A DNA stretch of 64,000 nucleotides from Chryseobacterium sp. 7 (GCF_003663845.1 NZ_RCCA01000001.1:3968001-4032000), one strand, 5' to 3'. Positions 18,173 to 26,524 are shown, counted from the stretch's first letter. Made by a program: numbers and translations. The notes: a model not told the origin generated them from the letters alone.

Positions 18173-19450
18173 TTAAGAACGTTCACCAATCCCAAGTCTC
18201 ACTTGTTTTAAAGCCTCATTTTCCCTCTTTTTCTTTCCTACAGTGTAAACATTTGTAATAGACTCTGTTCGATGACTGGCTGCTGTCTTTGCAAGATTAA
18301 TATCCGGTATAGCGATATAATCCGGTGCTAATGGGTCAGGTTTAAATCCATCTAAAATATCTAAGAACAAATGCTTCAGAGCATAGAAATCTTCTGTAAC
18401 CTTTATAATATTTCCGTTTTCATCTTTTATATTATCAGACTGCTTTATCAGTCTATACCAACGTTTAGTAATTTGATATGGCTGTATTGGATCCTTTCCT
18501 GGAACCAAACCTTTGGAAAAAAGATAATCATTTTCAGATTTACACATAGATAAGATTTCCCGCCAATAAGGAATCGCATCAGGAAGAATAACTTTTATAG
18601 TTTCTGTATATTGTCTTCCCTTCCTAATAATGACTTTATATTCCTGTTGAATTAAATTAACGTCTTTTTTCTGCAATCTCATTAATTCTGATGTTCTAGC
18701 TCCCGAAAGAAAAAATATCTTAAAATATCGAAAGAAATCAGGGTAATTCTCTTCTATATAATCGTGGACTATTTGGTATTTTGAATCTGAAAGAGTTTCC
18801 CGGATTGTTACAATTGTTTTCTGCTTGGATATTTCTCTGCATGGGTTATGCTCAATACAACCATACTGTATGAGTTCTTTGAATAAACTCATCATAACAC
18901 TTCTATACTTATTGTAGACAGAAGGTGTCAATTTAGCATGTTCAAAAGCATTTTTAATATGCCAAATTTTTACTTCTGATATTTTCAGCTCATCATATTT
19001 TAACCTTTCAAAAAAAGGTTTTAATCGTGCTATACACTGCTTGACTTGTTTTAAATGAATTGATGATGCACTAATTTTATCGTATGCCAATTCCAATGCC
19101 TTTATAAACGGAGTGTACGGAGATAGTTCAATATACTGCGAATCCTCTATTACTGCAATAGATTTTTTTTGAATAGGATTATAACCTTCTTTTAAAGTTT
19201 TTAATTCATTTTCTAATAGAATTTTAGTGGCGTTTCGCCTATCTTCAATATCCTTATATTCATTCATACCCTTAACAATAGTAAGACGACCATAAGGGTA
19301 TTTATCTTTGAATAAGGGATCGTGGAAATAATATTGAATTTTCCATGTTAATGTAAGAGATTTTTTTCCGGCAGTTTTCCAGTCTTTCGGAAATACCGAA
19401 GGAGTACTACAAGAACATCCATTCGGAAGTAGAATTTTGCTGCGTTTCAT
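18173..19450 (-). CDS. int: Tyrosine recombinase (integrase) of prophage 1
   Basis: This 425-residue protein has a SAM-like core-binding part and a C-terminal catalytic domain. Catalytic residues visible are R252 (SGARTSEL), K359-H360 (YALKH, where many integrases have R), H393 and Y402 (NVYT). K in place of R at that box is common in Bacteroidota integrases. The last about 310 residues match the integrase at 61257-62486 almost exactly, but the first about 108 residues differ completely. It lies next to the att site in the normal orientation. Confidence 0.92.
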   Translation of the reverse strand: MKRSKILLPNGCSCSTPSVFPKDWKTAGKKSLTLTWKIQYYFHDPLFKDKYPYGRLTIVKGMNEYKDIEDRRNATKILLENELKTLKEGYNPIQKKSIAVIEDSQYIELSPYTPFIKALELAYDKISASSIHLKQVKQCIARLKPFFERLKYDELKISEVKIWHIKNAFEHAKLTPSVYNKYRSVMMSLFKELIQYGCIEHNPCREISKQKTIVTIRETLSDSKYQIVHDYIEENYPDFFRYFKIFFLSGARTSELMRLQKKDVNLIQQEYKVIIRKGRQYTETIKVILPDAIPYWREILSMCKSENDYLFSKGLVPGKDPIQPYQITKRWYRLIKQSDNIKDENGNIIKVTEDFYALKHLFLDILDGFKPDPLAPDYIAIPDINLAKTAASHRTESITNVYTVGKKKRENEALKQVRLGIGERS

Positions 19451-19458
19451 TGCTTTGT

Positions 19459-19482
19459 TTATTAACGATTTTATTAACGTTT
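19459..19482. repeat. Arm-type integrase sites, prophage 1 type
   Basis: Two 12-bp direct repeats without a gap (TTATTAACGATT, TTATTAACGTTT) start 8 bases upstream of the integrase start and end 36 bases before the att repeat. Location and spacing match the different repeats of prophage 2 at 62489-62512, so these are probably the sites bound by the integrase N-terminal domain. Confidence 0.6.
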
Positions 19483-19507
19483 GTAAACTGCAATGCTAAA
19501 ATGTATT

Positions 19508-19549
19508 TAAATAAAAAGCGGAAAACCCAATGTGGGAAAGGCTTTCCGC
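19508..19549 (-). terminator. Terminator carried at the end of prophage 1
   Basis: On the minus strand a 10-bp stem with one mismatch (GCGGAAAGCC / GGTTTTCCGC) is followed by a T-rich run. It lies directly after the tRNA-Thr 3' end copy. The element carries it, since both prophages have it on the integrase side of the core. Confidence 0.7.
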
Positions 19550-19595
19550 CTAGAGCCAACTACGGGACTTGAACCCGTGACCTCTTCCTTACCAA
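19518..19595. repeat. att site between the two prophages
   Basis: This 78-bp segment matches 62549-62626 with one mismatch. The 42-bp part 19554-19595 copies the 3' half of tRNA-Thr(GGT) from the discriminator to the anticodon loop; identity stops at 19596. The left 36 bp is the element-borne terminator. No full tRNA can form here, as the 5' half is replaced by prophage 2 sequence. Confidence 0.9.
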
Positions 19596-19674
19596 AGATA
19601 AGACTTGCGAATTATCAAAATATATGCTCTGATTATCAATTGTTTATATTTTAAATTTTAACTGTTTTTAATGC

Positions 19675-19710
19675 TATAAACACGGTTACAAACACGATTG
19701 TAAGCACATT
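19675..19710. repeat. Arm-type integrase sites at left end of prophage 2
   Basis: Three 12-bp near-repeats in a row (TATAAACACGGT, TACAAACACGAT, TGTAAGCACATT) share TA(T/C)AA(A/G)CAC. The same motif occurs twice beside the prophage 2 integrase (62489-62512). It is unlike the repeats beside the prophage 1 integrase. The stretch 19596-19734 otherwise holds no gene that I can see. Confidence 0.6.
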
Positions 19711-19734
19711 TTTAACCTTACATTATCATGTAAA

Positions 19735-20391
19735 TCAACACTTCAAATATCCATTTTCTCTTAGTTCTTTATGGATGGATTGAATGTCTTCAGGGATACC
19801 TCCCTTAATGAGCCAGTTTACATCCAGTCCATTCTGTATTGCCAAATCCATTAGAACAGGAATACCTCCTACTTTATGACCTAGCTTTTCAAGTTCCGGA
19901 TTGAACTCAACCCAATAATCTTCGTGAAGCTTATTTACTATAAGAAGAACTTTAAAAATTCGAGCAATAATAGCTACGTAAAACTTTTCTAACTTCCAAT
20001 TATATTGAAGATCATTAAGCTGATCTGTAATTTGCTCTAACAATTCGTTTAATAAAAATAGGTTAAGCCACGCTTCACCAAATTTATCCTTGGTAACAGA
20101 AACATGCTTGTTTATTAAACCACTCATATCGCGGACATCCATACTCAAATAACCAATTGAATAAATATGTTGAGATGATATTTTGCAATACTTTTTCAAC
20201 CTCTCCTCTACTTCATCCCTTAACTCCTCTACTGATTTTTCGCTTAACAATTCAAACTGCAATCTATTAGCCAGCACCAAATCCTTTTTCAAAAGTCTGA
20301 ATATTAACTTATCTTTTTCTATCGAAGGAAGATTGGAAACAGCTTCTTTAAACTCTTCAGAGAATTTCATTCTATCTCTTTTTTTAGGCAT
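19735..20391 (-). CDS. Unknown protein co-oriented with repressor
   Basis: This is a 218-residue protein with a basic N-terminus and a largely helical body, without signal peptide or clear membrane segment. It lies 33 bases downstream of the repressor gene in the same direction, so it is probably expressed in the lysogen. Genes in this place often act in superinfection exclusion or defence, but I recognise no domain. Confidence 0.6.
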   Translation of the reverse strand: MPKKRDRMKFSEEFKEAVSNLPSIEKDKLIFRLLKKDLVLANRLQFELLSEKSVEELRDEVEERLKKYCKISSQHIYSIGYLSMDVRDMSGLINKHVSVTKDKFGEAWLNLFLLNELLEQITDQLNDLQYNWKLEKFYVAIIARIFKVLLIVNKLHEDYWVEFNPELEKLGHKVGGIPVLMDLAIQNGLDVNWLIKGGIPEDIQSIHKELRENGYLKC

Positions 20392-20424
20392 TAAACAAAT
20401 CGATTATTATAAAAAAACTAACAC

Positions 20425-21231
20425 TTATTTCTCTTCTAAATAATAGACAGCATCAGGCTTTGTCGCCAAAATTTCTTTAAAGTTATTCATATCAAATGAT
20501 GGTTGATTAAAAGAAATTACCGCAGTGAAACTCCATATTTCTGAGATGTATCTAATATCAACATATATGTCAGGATAAATATTACTGATGTTGTTATTAT
20601 CAGACCTAAGAATAATTACATTTTGATCTTTAGGATGCCTGAACACTCTTTTTAATAATAGAGAATCAAGCTCAGGTATTATTAAGGCATGAATCCTACC
20701 CTCTCCAAAATTTCTAATATTGTCAATAAATTTTCCCACAAAATAATCTCCATCTTTGATCCCCTCTTCCATAGAGCATCCCTGCACCTCAAAACATCTA
20801 AATGTTCCGTTTCTAAGATATGGCAATCTAAAGGTAGGTAATGCTTCTACAAAACTGGCATCCATAAATCCACCTCCCACATAGCCGGCTGCAAGTTTAG
20901 CAGGGACCGCCAGAATATTTTCTTCCTCTTCGTTAGATTCAACAGTAACTACAGCAGGCAAGCGATTATAATTGATATAAGGCCTCTTTTCAAATTTAGA
21001 CCCTGAAACAGCGCTGCTATCGCATTCTGATCTTAACATTTCACCTTTGCCTGTTAGAAGCCACTCAGGATTAAAATCAGGATATTTATCAATGATAATT
21101 CTCAATTTATCTACCCCTAAACTATTACCACTATCTAAGAATCCTGTTGAAAACCCAGTTGTTGTATAAAATTTATTTTTACTTATCCCTTTATAATCAA
21201 GAAACTGTAAAATTTTCTCCTTATCAGTCAT
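20425..21231 (-). CDS. CI-like repressor, HTH plus S24 peptidase domain
   Basis: This 268-residue protein has an N-terminal helix-turn-helix part (about 1-65, ISKNKFYTTTGFSTGFL). The C-terminus is a LexA/CI-type S24 peptidase domain with the nucleophile in GCSME (S153), the general base lysine in SLLLKRV (K194) and a likely self-cleavage site Ala115-Gly116 (LAAGYVGG). It should keep the prophage silent and be inactivated by RecA filaments after DNA damage. It is divergent from the early genes, with a palindromic operator between them. Confidence 0.9.
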   Translation of the reverse strand: MTDKEKILQFLDYKGISKNKFYTTTGFSTGFLDSGNSLGVDKLRIIIDKYPDFNPEWLLTGKGEMLRSECDSSAVSGSKFEKRPYINYNRLPAVVTVESNEEEENILAVPAKLAAGYVGGGFMDASFVEALPTFRLPYLRNGTFRCFEVQGCSMEEGIKDGDYFVGKFIDNIRNFGEGRIHALIIPELDSLLLKRVFRHPKDQNVIILRSDNNNISNIYPDIYVDIRYISEIWSFTAVISFNQPSFDMNNFKEILATKPDAVYYLEEK

Positions 21232-21253
21232 GATTTTTATCTTTAATAATTTT

Positions 21254-21281
21254 CAAATATAAGATAATTATCATATATTTG
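21254..21281. promoter_or_regulatory. Repressor operator with divergent -7 elements
   Basis: A 28-bp palindrome has a perfect core GATAATTATC (21263-21272) and only two unpaired positions on each side of the core. Its outer arms are TATATTTG on the plus strand (21274-21281) and the same -7 element on the minus strand (21254-21261). A bound repressor dimer would cover both promoters. The -33 boxes are poor matches. Confidence 0.65.
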
Positions 21282-21312
21282 TGTTGTAAAACAAACATGA
21301 ACATTTAAAACT

Positions 21313-21513
21313 ATGGACAAAGATAAGAAAACAAAACAGTACAATGGTTATAATAAGGATATTATAAGAAGACTCAAACAAAAACACGGCTTTACGGCAC
21401 GTTTCATCTATGCCTCTCTTAGAGGGAATAGAACCAGTGATAGCTCAACCAAAATAGTTGATGATTACAATAAAATGAAAAAGGCAATTCAACAGGTCCT
21501 AAACAATATATAG
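21313..21513 (+). CDS. Small Cro-like DNA-binding protein (candidate)
   Basis: This 66-residue basic protein is the first gene after the operator on the early side, the place of Cro. It has a possible helix-turn-helix around HGFTARFIYASLRGNRTS. The assignment is by position and size. Confidence 0.55.
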   Translation: MDKDKKTKQYNGYNKDIIRRLKQKHGFTARFIYASLRGNRTSDSSTKIVDDYNKMKKAIQQVLNNI

Positions 21514-21515
21514 TA

Positions 21516-21746
21516 ATGAAAACAGAAAACTTACTGCGGAGATTTAATGCACTAGAGCAACGCATACGCCGAAGTGAACAATCTTTGGAAGAAGCTAAGC
21601 TTGAGGCGTCTACATTAAAACAATTAATCGACAACTCGCAAAGTACTAAAAAAGAAGACATCTCATTTTTAGCTTCTTTGGCAGTAAGTAAGAGAAACGC
21701 TCGATTGGGAATAAAGTATGTGGACGGTAAACCTGTGAAAATATAA
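21516..21746 (+). CDS. Small coiled-coil early protein, unknown
   Basis: This 76-residue protein starts 2 bases after the Cro-like gene. Residues 1-45 form a charged coiled coil (RRFNALEQRIRRSEQSLEEA); the end is basic. No family recognised. It belongs to the early operon. Confidence 0.55.
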   Translation: MKTENLLRRFNALEQRIRRSEQSLEEAKLEASTLKQLIDNSQSTKKEDISFLASLAVSKRNARLGIKYVDGKPVKI

Positions 21747-21832
21747 AAGCCACCCGCACCCAGCAGATGGCTAATGTTTAAGAAAAATTGCTAAAAAAAT
21801 GATGACAACAAAAGTAAAAAAAATAAATAGCC

Positions 21833-21931
21833 ATGAAACCACACACTAACGACCTCCCTACTACACTTGCAATAGCTCTGATAGTAGTAGGAACAATTTT
21901 AACCGGATATGTTCAATCACTAAATTTTTAA
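21833..21931 (+). CDS. Tiny membrane protein (32 codons)
   Basis: The frame from ATG 21833 to TAA 21929-21931 encodes a short polar N-terminus followed by one hydrophobic helix (LAIALIVVGTILTGYV). It ends 3 bases before the next gene and fits the operon spacing. It is too short for certainty, but the membrane helix is clear. Confidence 0.4.
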   Translation: MKPHTNDLPTTLAIALIVVGTILTGYVQSLNF

Positions 21932-21934
21932 ATC

Positions 21935-22510
21935 ATGATGAAGCTTGAAAATAAGCTAAGAATAGTACGCATTTCAGCGCTGGTAAGAATGTTTGACACT
22001 TTTACTCAACTTAAATTATTTGAAACTGTTATTAAACAAGAAAAAAGGTCTGACTGGGATATATCAGAGCTATTTAAAGAACTGTTCAATATAGATTTAT
22101 CTGCTTATCATAAAACAGAAGATGAAGAAGCCAATAAATGCATAGAACTTCATTCAGAACTTGAATATCTAATAGAGCGTTATAAGGGATTTGATTTTCT
22201 AAAATTTGACAGAGAAAACATAATGGCATTTCTCAACTATACTGAAAATAAAAATCATTCCCTAAAGATTAATCACTTAATGTATAGTAGTGTTATGGAG
22301 GTTGTTTGCAGCTACTATAATAATACTACTATCAGCGAAGAAGACTTTTTTAAAAGTATAAATTACTATAAGAGCTTAACATTTCCTGTTTTTCCACTTA
22401 ATGTAAAAAGTATGGTTAGAAGTCTTCAAGAAACAGAAAAAAGTTTTATAACGATCAGTGAACTAAGAACAACAAGAAAACAATTAAAAGATGGAATTAC
22501 AAATATTTAA
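21935..22510 (+). CDS. Early protein, unknown
   Basis: This 191-residue, helix-rich, charged protein has no signal or membrane segment. It overlaps the antirepressor gene by 20 bases, so the two are likely co-translated. A start one codon later (second M) is equally possible. No family recognised. Confidence 0.55.
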   Translation: MMKLENKLRIVRISALVRMFDTFTQLKLFETVIKQEKRSDWDISELFKELFNIDLSAYHKTEDEEANKCIELHSELEYLIERYKGFDFLKFDRENIMAFLNYTENKNHSLKINHLMYSSVMEVVCSYYNNTTISEEDFFKSINYYKSLTFPVFPLNVKSMVRSLQETEKSFITISELRTTRKQLKDGITNI

Positions 22511-23285
22511 CAGTCAAAAATTCGGAAAAATCAGAGCTTTCCAATCTGAAGACAGCAGCCCTTTATTTGTCGCTGTTGATGTCGCAAGGGCTCTGGGATA
22601 TGAAGATCCGGCTAAAGCAATCGCAACTCATTGTAAATCAGGCGACACGACAAAACGGTTTGTCGCTCACAAAAACGGTATTGGAGGAACATATGTCCAG
22701 ATCATTAATGAGCCCAACCTTTACAGGCTGATTATGAAATCTAAATTAAAGGAAGCAGAGTCTTTTCAAGATTGGGTTTTTGAAGAGGTTCTTCCTACTA
22801 TGCGTAAACATGGAGGTTATATAGTAACCCAGGTAACGGACACGAATGAAATGATCATGGCTAAAGGGTTTCAAATAGCAATGCAAACTATCGAAAATGT
22901 AAAGCTTAAGAACAAACAATTGGAAATGCAAAATGAGATCCAGCAGCAACAGATCATAAGTGACGCTCCTTGGGTTGACTTATCAAAAAACTGTTATAAC
23001 AGCACCGGATCCTACACAGCCTCTATCCTATCAGCAAGATTAGGATTTAGAAGTGCAAAAGCATTGAATGCAGAATTGAAAAAGTTAGGCATTCAATACA
23101 AAATAAAAGGTGATGATTGTTGGAAGCTTACTGCAAAATATTCTGGCAATGGATATACTAAAACAATACCATATCCATTTTTCAGATCTGACGGAACCTC
23201 TGACACCAGAAACAGAATGGAATGGACCGAGAAAGGATTTGTTTTCCTCAGGGAGTTTTTGAGTACAAAACAGATCATACCATAA
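22491..23285 (+). CDS. Phage antirepressor, Bro-N with KilAC-like C-terminus
   Basis: This 264-residue protein has a Bro-N domain in residues 1-110 (LFVAVDVARALGYEDPAKAI, NEPNLYRLIMKSKL, FQDWVFEEVLPTMRKHGGY). The C-terminal part resembles the KilAC/ANT DNA-binding domain. Such proteins counter the repressor or act as regulators during induction. A weak hairpin with T-run follows (23298-23316). Confidence 0.85.
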   Translation: MELQIFNSQKFGKIRAFQSEDSSPLFVAVDVARALGYEDPAKAIATHCKSGDTTKRFVAHKNGIGGTYVQIINEPNLYRLIMKSKLKEAESFQDWVFEEVLPTMRKHGGYIVTQVTDTNEMIMAKGFQIAMQTIENVKLKNKQLEMQNEIQQQQIISDAPWVDLSKNCYNSTGSYTASILSARLGFRSAKALNAELKKLGIQYKIKGDDCWKLTAKYSGNGYTKTIPYPFFRSDGTSDTRNRMEWTEKGFVFLREFLSTKQIIP

Positions 23286-23297
23286 ATTCTTTCAAAT

Positions 23298-23316
23298 GTG
23301 CTAAAAAAGCACTTTT
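23298..23316 (+). terminator. Weak terminator after antirepressor
   Basis: A 5-bp stem GTGCT / AGCAC with an A-loop is followed by TTTT. It is short and may only attenuate transcription into the replication genes. Confidence 0.35.
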
Positions 23317-23336
23317 AAACCCTATAAAATAATATT

Positions 23337-23717
23337 ATGACATTTTACCAAGACAACAAAAGAAACCCATCACAACCATTCAGTAACGATACTTTTAAAC
23401 TTAGCTTATCAGAAATTCTACTCGGATGCGTTCCAGACATTGATAAGTTCCTGAAAGAGTTCTTATCAAGTAATGAATACCTGGAATATTCAGACATAAG
23501 CCCAGTGTACTCAAATGATCAGACCCGCAAAATACCTATAAAAGAAAGGGAAATAATAGATTATCTGGTAGAGATTCCGGCAGCAGCACACATCCTGTAC
23601 TGGCTTTTCTTTAAAACAACAGATGAGTATTTTAAAAACAAGATTGACCTTCGTATAACGGAACTCAACCAGGCAATAGGTCCTCGTACAGGAGAACTGG
23701 TTATTAAGAATTATTAA
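23337..23717 (+). CDS. Early protein, unknown
   Basis: This is a 126-residue acidic protein between the antirepressor and the replication gene. It has no visible signal peptide, membrane helix or known motif. Spacing of about 30-50 bases to both neighbours suggests an operon. Confidence 0.55.
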   Translation: MTFYQDNKRNPSQPFSNDTFKLSLSEILLGCVPDIDKFLKEFLSSNEYLEYSDISPVYSNDQTRKIPIKEREIIDYLVEIPAAAHILYWLFFKTTDEYFKNKIDLRITELNQAIGPRTGELVIKNY

Positions 23718-23749
23718 TTTTTTACCTGAAACATTTCAAATTAGTTAGA

Positions 23750-24655
23750 ATGAATCTTAAAACAGCTATGGACCACTTTTGGAGTATGAACGAAATCCAT
23801 TCATTCAATTCGACTGAGATCGCTCTTTATATGTATCTGATACGCATAAACGACCTTTGCTCATGGAAAGAATCCTTCAAGCATAACAATAGTAAAATCA
23901 TAGCAAGCATCAAAGTTACATTCAAAACTTTGGCAAATGCCCGAAATAAATTAAAACAGGCAGGAATGATAGATTTTGTAACCAAAAACGGAGCTTCTGA
24001 AACGCTATACTCCCTAACCTTTGGAAATTTTACAGAGGCTCGGGATGAGGTTCCTACCAAGGTTAAGGATGAGGTTTATTCCAAGGTTTCGCCGAGGTTT
24101 GGTAAGGGTAAAGTATATACTAACTGTATTAATAATAGTAGTATTAATAATAGTAGTATTAATAAATATATTGTGAAGGGTCAGGAAAAAGAAAAATTTC
24201 TTTTTGTTTCGATTAAAAATCTCAACGACTATCTTCAAAATTTTAAGGGCAATAAATCTCACTTTATTCTGGCCTACAGATTTTGGAAATTATGGATCGA
24301 AGAAAACCCTAAAGCTTCGCATCTGCTCAAAGCCGATGTTTATCAGTGGGTAAATACCATGAAATTAATTATTGTCAACGACCAAAACGGAGTGGAAAGA
24401 ATGCTTGCCATCCTGGAACATTTCAAAAGATGCCAGGCGAAGCAATTGGGCTTTAACGATTTTTGGTTTACCACCATTTCAAGCCTGAAAGCTTTTCGCA
24501 AAACAGGCAAAGATGACGTAAAGCAGATTGATAAAATCGCAAAAGAAGTCAATCAGACCGCCGAAAAACAGCCCGAATTTCATCTGGCTATTGAAACCGC
24601 AATTAAAAAATTTAAACAGTATGAAAGCTCTTGTACACCTTCGAAACAGGTTTGA
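23750..24655 (+). CDS. Replication initiation-like protein with internal repeats
   Basis: In this 301-residue protein, residues 1-90 look like the winged-helix N-terminus of phage replication proteins of the DnaD/O type (NEIHSFNSTEIALYMYLIRI). The centre is low-complexity and encoded by direct repeats: two 8-residue units (RDEVPTKV, KDEVYSKV), then NNSSI repeats. The C-terminal half is helical. As in lambda gene O, the repeats may be the replication origin inside the gene. It is followed by a replication-associated gene and a RepA-like ATPase. Confidence 0.65.
   Translation: MNLKTAMDHFWSMNEIHSFNSTEIALYMYLIRINDLCSWKESFKHNNSKIIASIKVTFKTLANARNKLKQAGMIDFVTKNGASETLYSLTFGNFTEARDEVPTKVKDEVYSKVSPRFGKGKVYTNCINNSSINNSSINKYIVKGQEKEKFLFVSIKNLNDYLQNFKGNKSHFILAYRFWKLWIEENPKASHLLKADVYQWVNTMKLIIVNDQNGVERMLAILEHFKRCQAKQLGFNDFWFTTISSLKAFRKTGKDDVKQIDKIAKEVNQTAEKQPEFHLAIETAIKKFKQYESSCTPSKQV
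24043..24165. repeat. Candidate replication origin: iterons plus AT-rich repeats
   Basis: Two adjacent 24-bp repeats (24043-24066 and 24067-24090; 19 of 24 positions alike) and a degenerate third are followed by 2.7 tandem copies of the 15-bp unit GTATTAATAATAGTA (24126-24165). Iterons next to an AT-rich unwinding stretch inside an initiator gene is the lambda ori layout. Confidence 0.5.
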
Positions 24656-25262
24656 TTATGCCAGTAGAAATTCAGGAACATTGAAGTTAACTCAAACCGA
24701 CATTGATGCCTTGCAGCAGCTCATTAATGAAGAGAATTCCAAACAGCGAAATACCTCTCTCGAGGATGCTCTTCTCTTATTTTACCTTCTAAAATGCTAT
24801 AAAGTTCAGAATGAAAATAATAAAGCCGTTTTGCGGGAAAAACCGTTAGAGGAAATCAATTTTCCAATGGGAATGCCTGATGCCATGGATATTATGAGAA
24901 GAATAACCATGCTCATAGACCCAAAAGAAGAAGTGATACGAAAAATTACAGATGAACTTTGGATTTATCAGCAGTATGAACGCATACCGAAAGATCGGGA
25001 TGTATACCTGAAAGAAATGTATAGAGAACAAAACTGGGAACAAAATGATCATCTATCGACTTTAAAAGTAACGCCACAAAAAATGGTCCCAATCAAAAAA
25101 GAAGAGAGGATCACCTATCAGCAGGTAGAAGAGTTAATCAATAATCTGCTTAAAAAAGCTAAAGAAGAGTTTCCAAAACTTAAATTATGGAATGAAGGAT
25201 ACAGATTCAAGGAAGTTAAACCTTTGAGTTCTGCCTATCAACAAAGATCGGATAATACGTAA
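24621..25262 (+). CDS. Replication-region protein, unknown
   Basis: This is a 213-residue helical, charged protein. An in-frame ATG further upstream (24528) would lie deep in the previous gene; I prefer ATG 24621, which leaves a 35-base overlap. It lies between the initiator-like gene and the ATPase, where loaders are often found, but no loader motif is visible. Confidence 0.55.
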   Translation: MKALVHLRNRFDYASRNSGTLKLTQTDIDALQQLINEENSKQRNTSLEDALLLFYLLKCYKVQNENNKAVLREKPLEEINFPMGMPDAMDIMRRITMLIDPKEEVIRKITDELWIYQQYERIPKDRDVYLKEMYREQNWEQNDHLSTLKVTPQKMVPIKKEERITYQQVEELINNLLKKAKEEFPKLKLWNEGYRFKEVKPLSSAYQQRSDNT

Positions 25263-25272
25263 TTTTTGAGTA

Positions 25273-26106
25273 ATGATTGAGCCGATTAAACCCATTGCAG
25301 CAGGATATGAAGATCCAGTGTTACTCAATATTTCAGATTATTTAATCCGCAGAACGGATCATTATCCCAAACCCATTCCCATACTTTGCATTAAGCAGGA
25401 TGGATATCATATCCCTTTCATGTCTGAAGATAATATCTCCATTCTTTTCGGACCTGCAAAAGCAAGAAAATCAGGACTTATAAAATCAATGTGTCAGGCT
25501 ATTTTAAATGGAAGTAATGAAAAAATGTTCTCAACCTATCAAAGCAAAAAAATTGCAGTAATTGACACCGAACAATCACAGCATGACAGCCACGATGCAG
25601 TAAAAGGAATTTATTATATGACAGGCGCCGATATAGATTATTACAGTGTTTTAACCCTTACCAAAGACCAAAAAAAACAATTGGTAGAGCAGCATTTGAA
25701 ACAAAACCCCGATTGCAAAATGCTGATCATTGATAACATTGTACACTTTGTAAAAGACTTTAATAACGTTGCGGAAAGTGGGGAAATCACTCAGTGGCTG
25801 CTCAAATTAAAATCAGAGTATAAAACACATATTCTTGTGGTCATTCATGAAAACCCATCCGGAACTTACAATCAGAGCCTCAAACCCCGCGGAAATCTGG
25901 GAACCAATCTTATGAACCTCTGTGAAACAGCCATCAGAATTCAGAAAGATCCCGATGATGAAACAAGAAGTATTGTCTCTGCTGCCCTTACCAGAGGAAA
26001 AACATTCCGGGACTTTATCCTGATGATGGATGACCAGAAAATCCCCTTCCTCATGGATGATCATTCTTTACATGAAAAAAAGACCGCCAAAAAACCCAAT
26101 TATTAA
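25273..26106 (+). CDS. RepA/RecA-like replicative ATPase
   Basis: This 277-residue protein has a Walker A-like loop LFGPAKARKSG (about 58-68; A where the second Gly usually is) and a Walker B strand MLIIDNIVHF (about 152-161). This is the AAA_25/RepA hexameric helicase type used by phages and plasmids. It probably unwinds DNA at the origin. Confidence 0.72.
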   Translation: MIEPIKPIAAGYEDPVLLNISDYLIRRTDHYPKPIPILCIKQDGYHIPFMSEDNISILFGPAKARKSGLIKSMCQAILNGSNEKMFSTYQSKKIAVIDTEQSQHDSHDAVKGIYYMTGADIDYYSVLTLTKDQKKQLVEQHLKQNPDCKMLIIDNIVHFVKDFNNVAESGEITQWLLKLKSEYKTHILVVIHENPSGTYNQSLKPRGNLGTNLMNLCETAIRIQKDPDDETRSIVSAALTRGKTFRDFILMMDDQKIPFLMDDHSLHEKKTAKKPNY

Positions 26107-26143
26107 TGAAACCCATAAAACTGAAAATCGTAGCAATATCAAT

Positions 26144-26419
26144 ATGAAAAGTTTACAATCAAAAACCAGAGACGGTACAGAAATAGAGATCATTATATCA
26201 GACAATGCCATTAAATCGGGGTTCAGCATTGGGAAGCCGACAGATCTGGAAATGATAGTAACGGATAAAAACAACGAGCAGTATCAGGCTGATGTGTTTT
26301 TAAAGTCGGGATGGACCCATAAGGAGCTTCAGGAAATCATAACAGAGACCGTCCTAAGTTGCGATGCAAAAGTTAAACGGATACGGGCTACAATCAAGGG
26401 GCTTGTGTCGATAAATTAA
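26144..26419 (+). CDS. Small early/late junction protein, unknown
   Basis: This 91-residue beta-rich protein is taken from ATG 26144 rather than the longer frame that overlaps the ATPase gene. A 13-codon frame starting at the TAATG of the ATPase stop (26106-26147) ends in TGA overlapping this ATG, so reinitiation may feed it. No family recognised. Confidence 0.5.
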   Translation: MKSLQSKTRDGTEIEIIISDNAIKSGFSIGKPTDLEMIVTDKNNEQYQADVFLKSGWTHKELQEIITETVLSCDAKVKRIRATIKGLVSIN

Positions 26420-26524
26420 GTAAAAAATAACATACACCCCTGGAATCCGAGTAGGTACTTTACGGAAATCCCCTTCTACGGCGCTACGAGCCCCAAAAAA
26501 GCGCTAGTCACAGAATTTTTTCCT

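Larger units (their letters stand above)
1..19595. mobile_element. Prophage 1, right-hand part (left end outside window)
   Basis: Late tail genes, a methylase, a toxin cassette and a minus-strand integrase end at a partial tRNA-Thr copy (att). The same gene order returns at 42013-62626 in prophage 2, at high but uneven identity, so this is a second, related element rather than an assembly repeat. Its head, replication and repressor genes must lie to the left of the window. The integrase (18173-19450) and its own arm-type repeats mark the right end. Confidence 0.9.

Noticed and set aside
24126..24165. Short tandem repeats as a CRISPR array
   Set aside because: The units are adjacent without spacers, only 15 bp, and lie within a gene; no cas genes are present.
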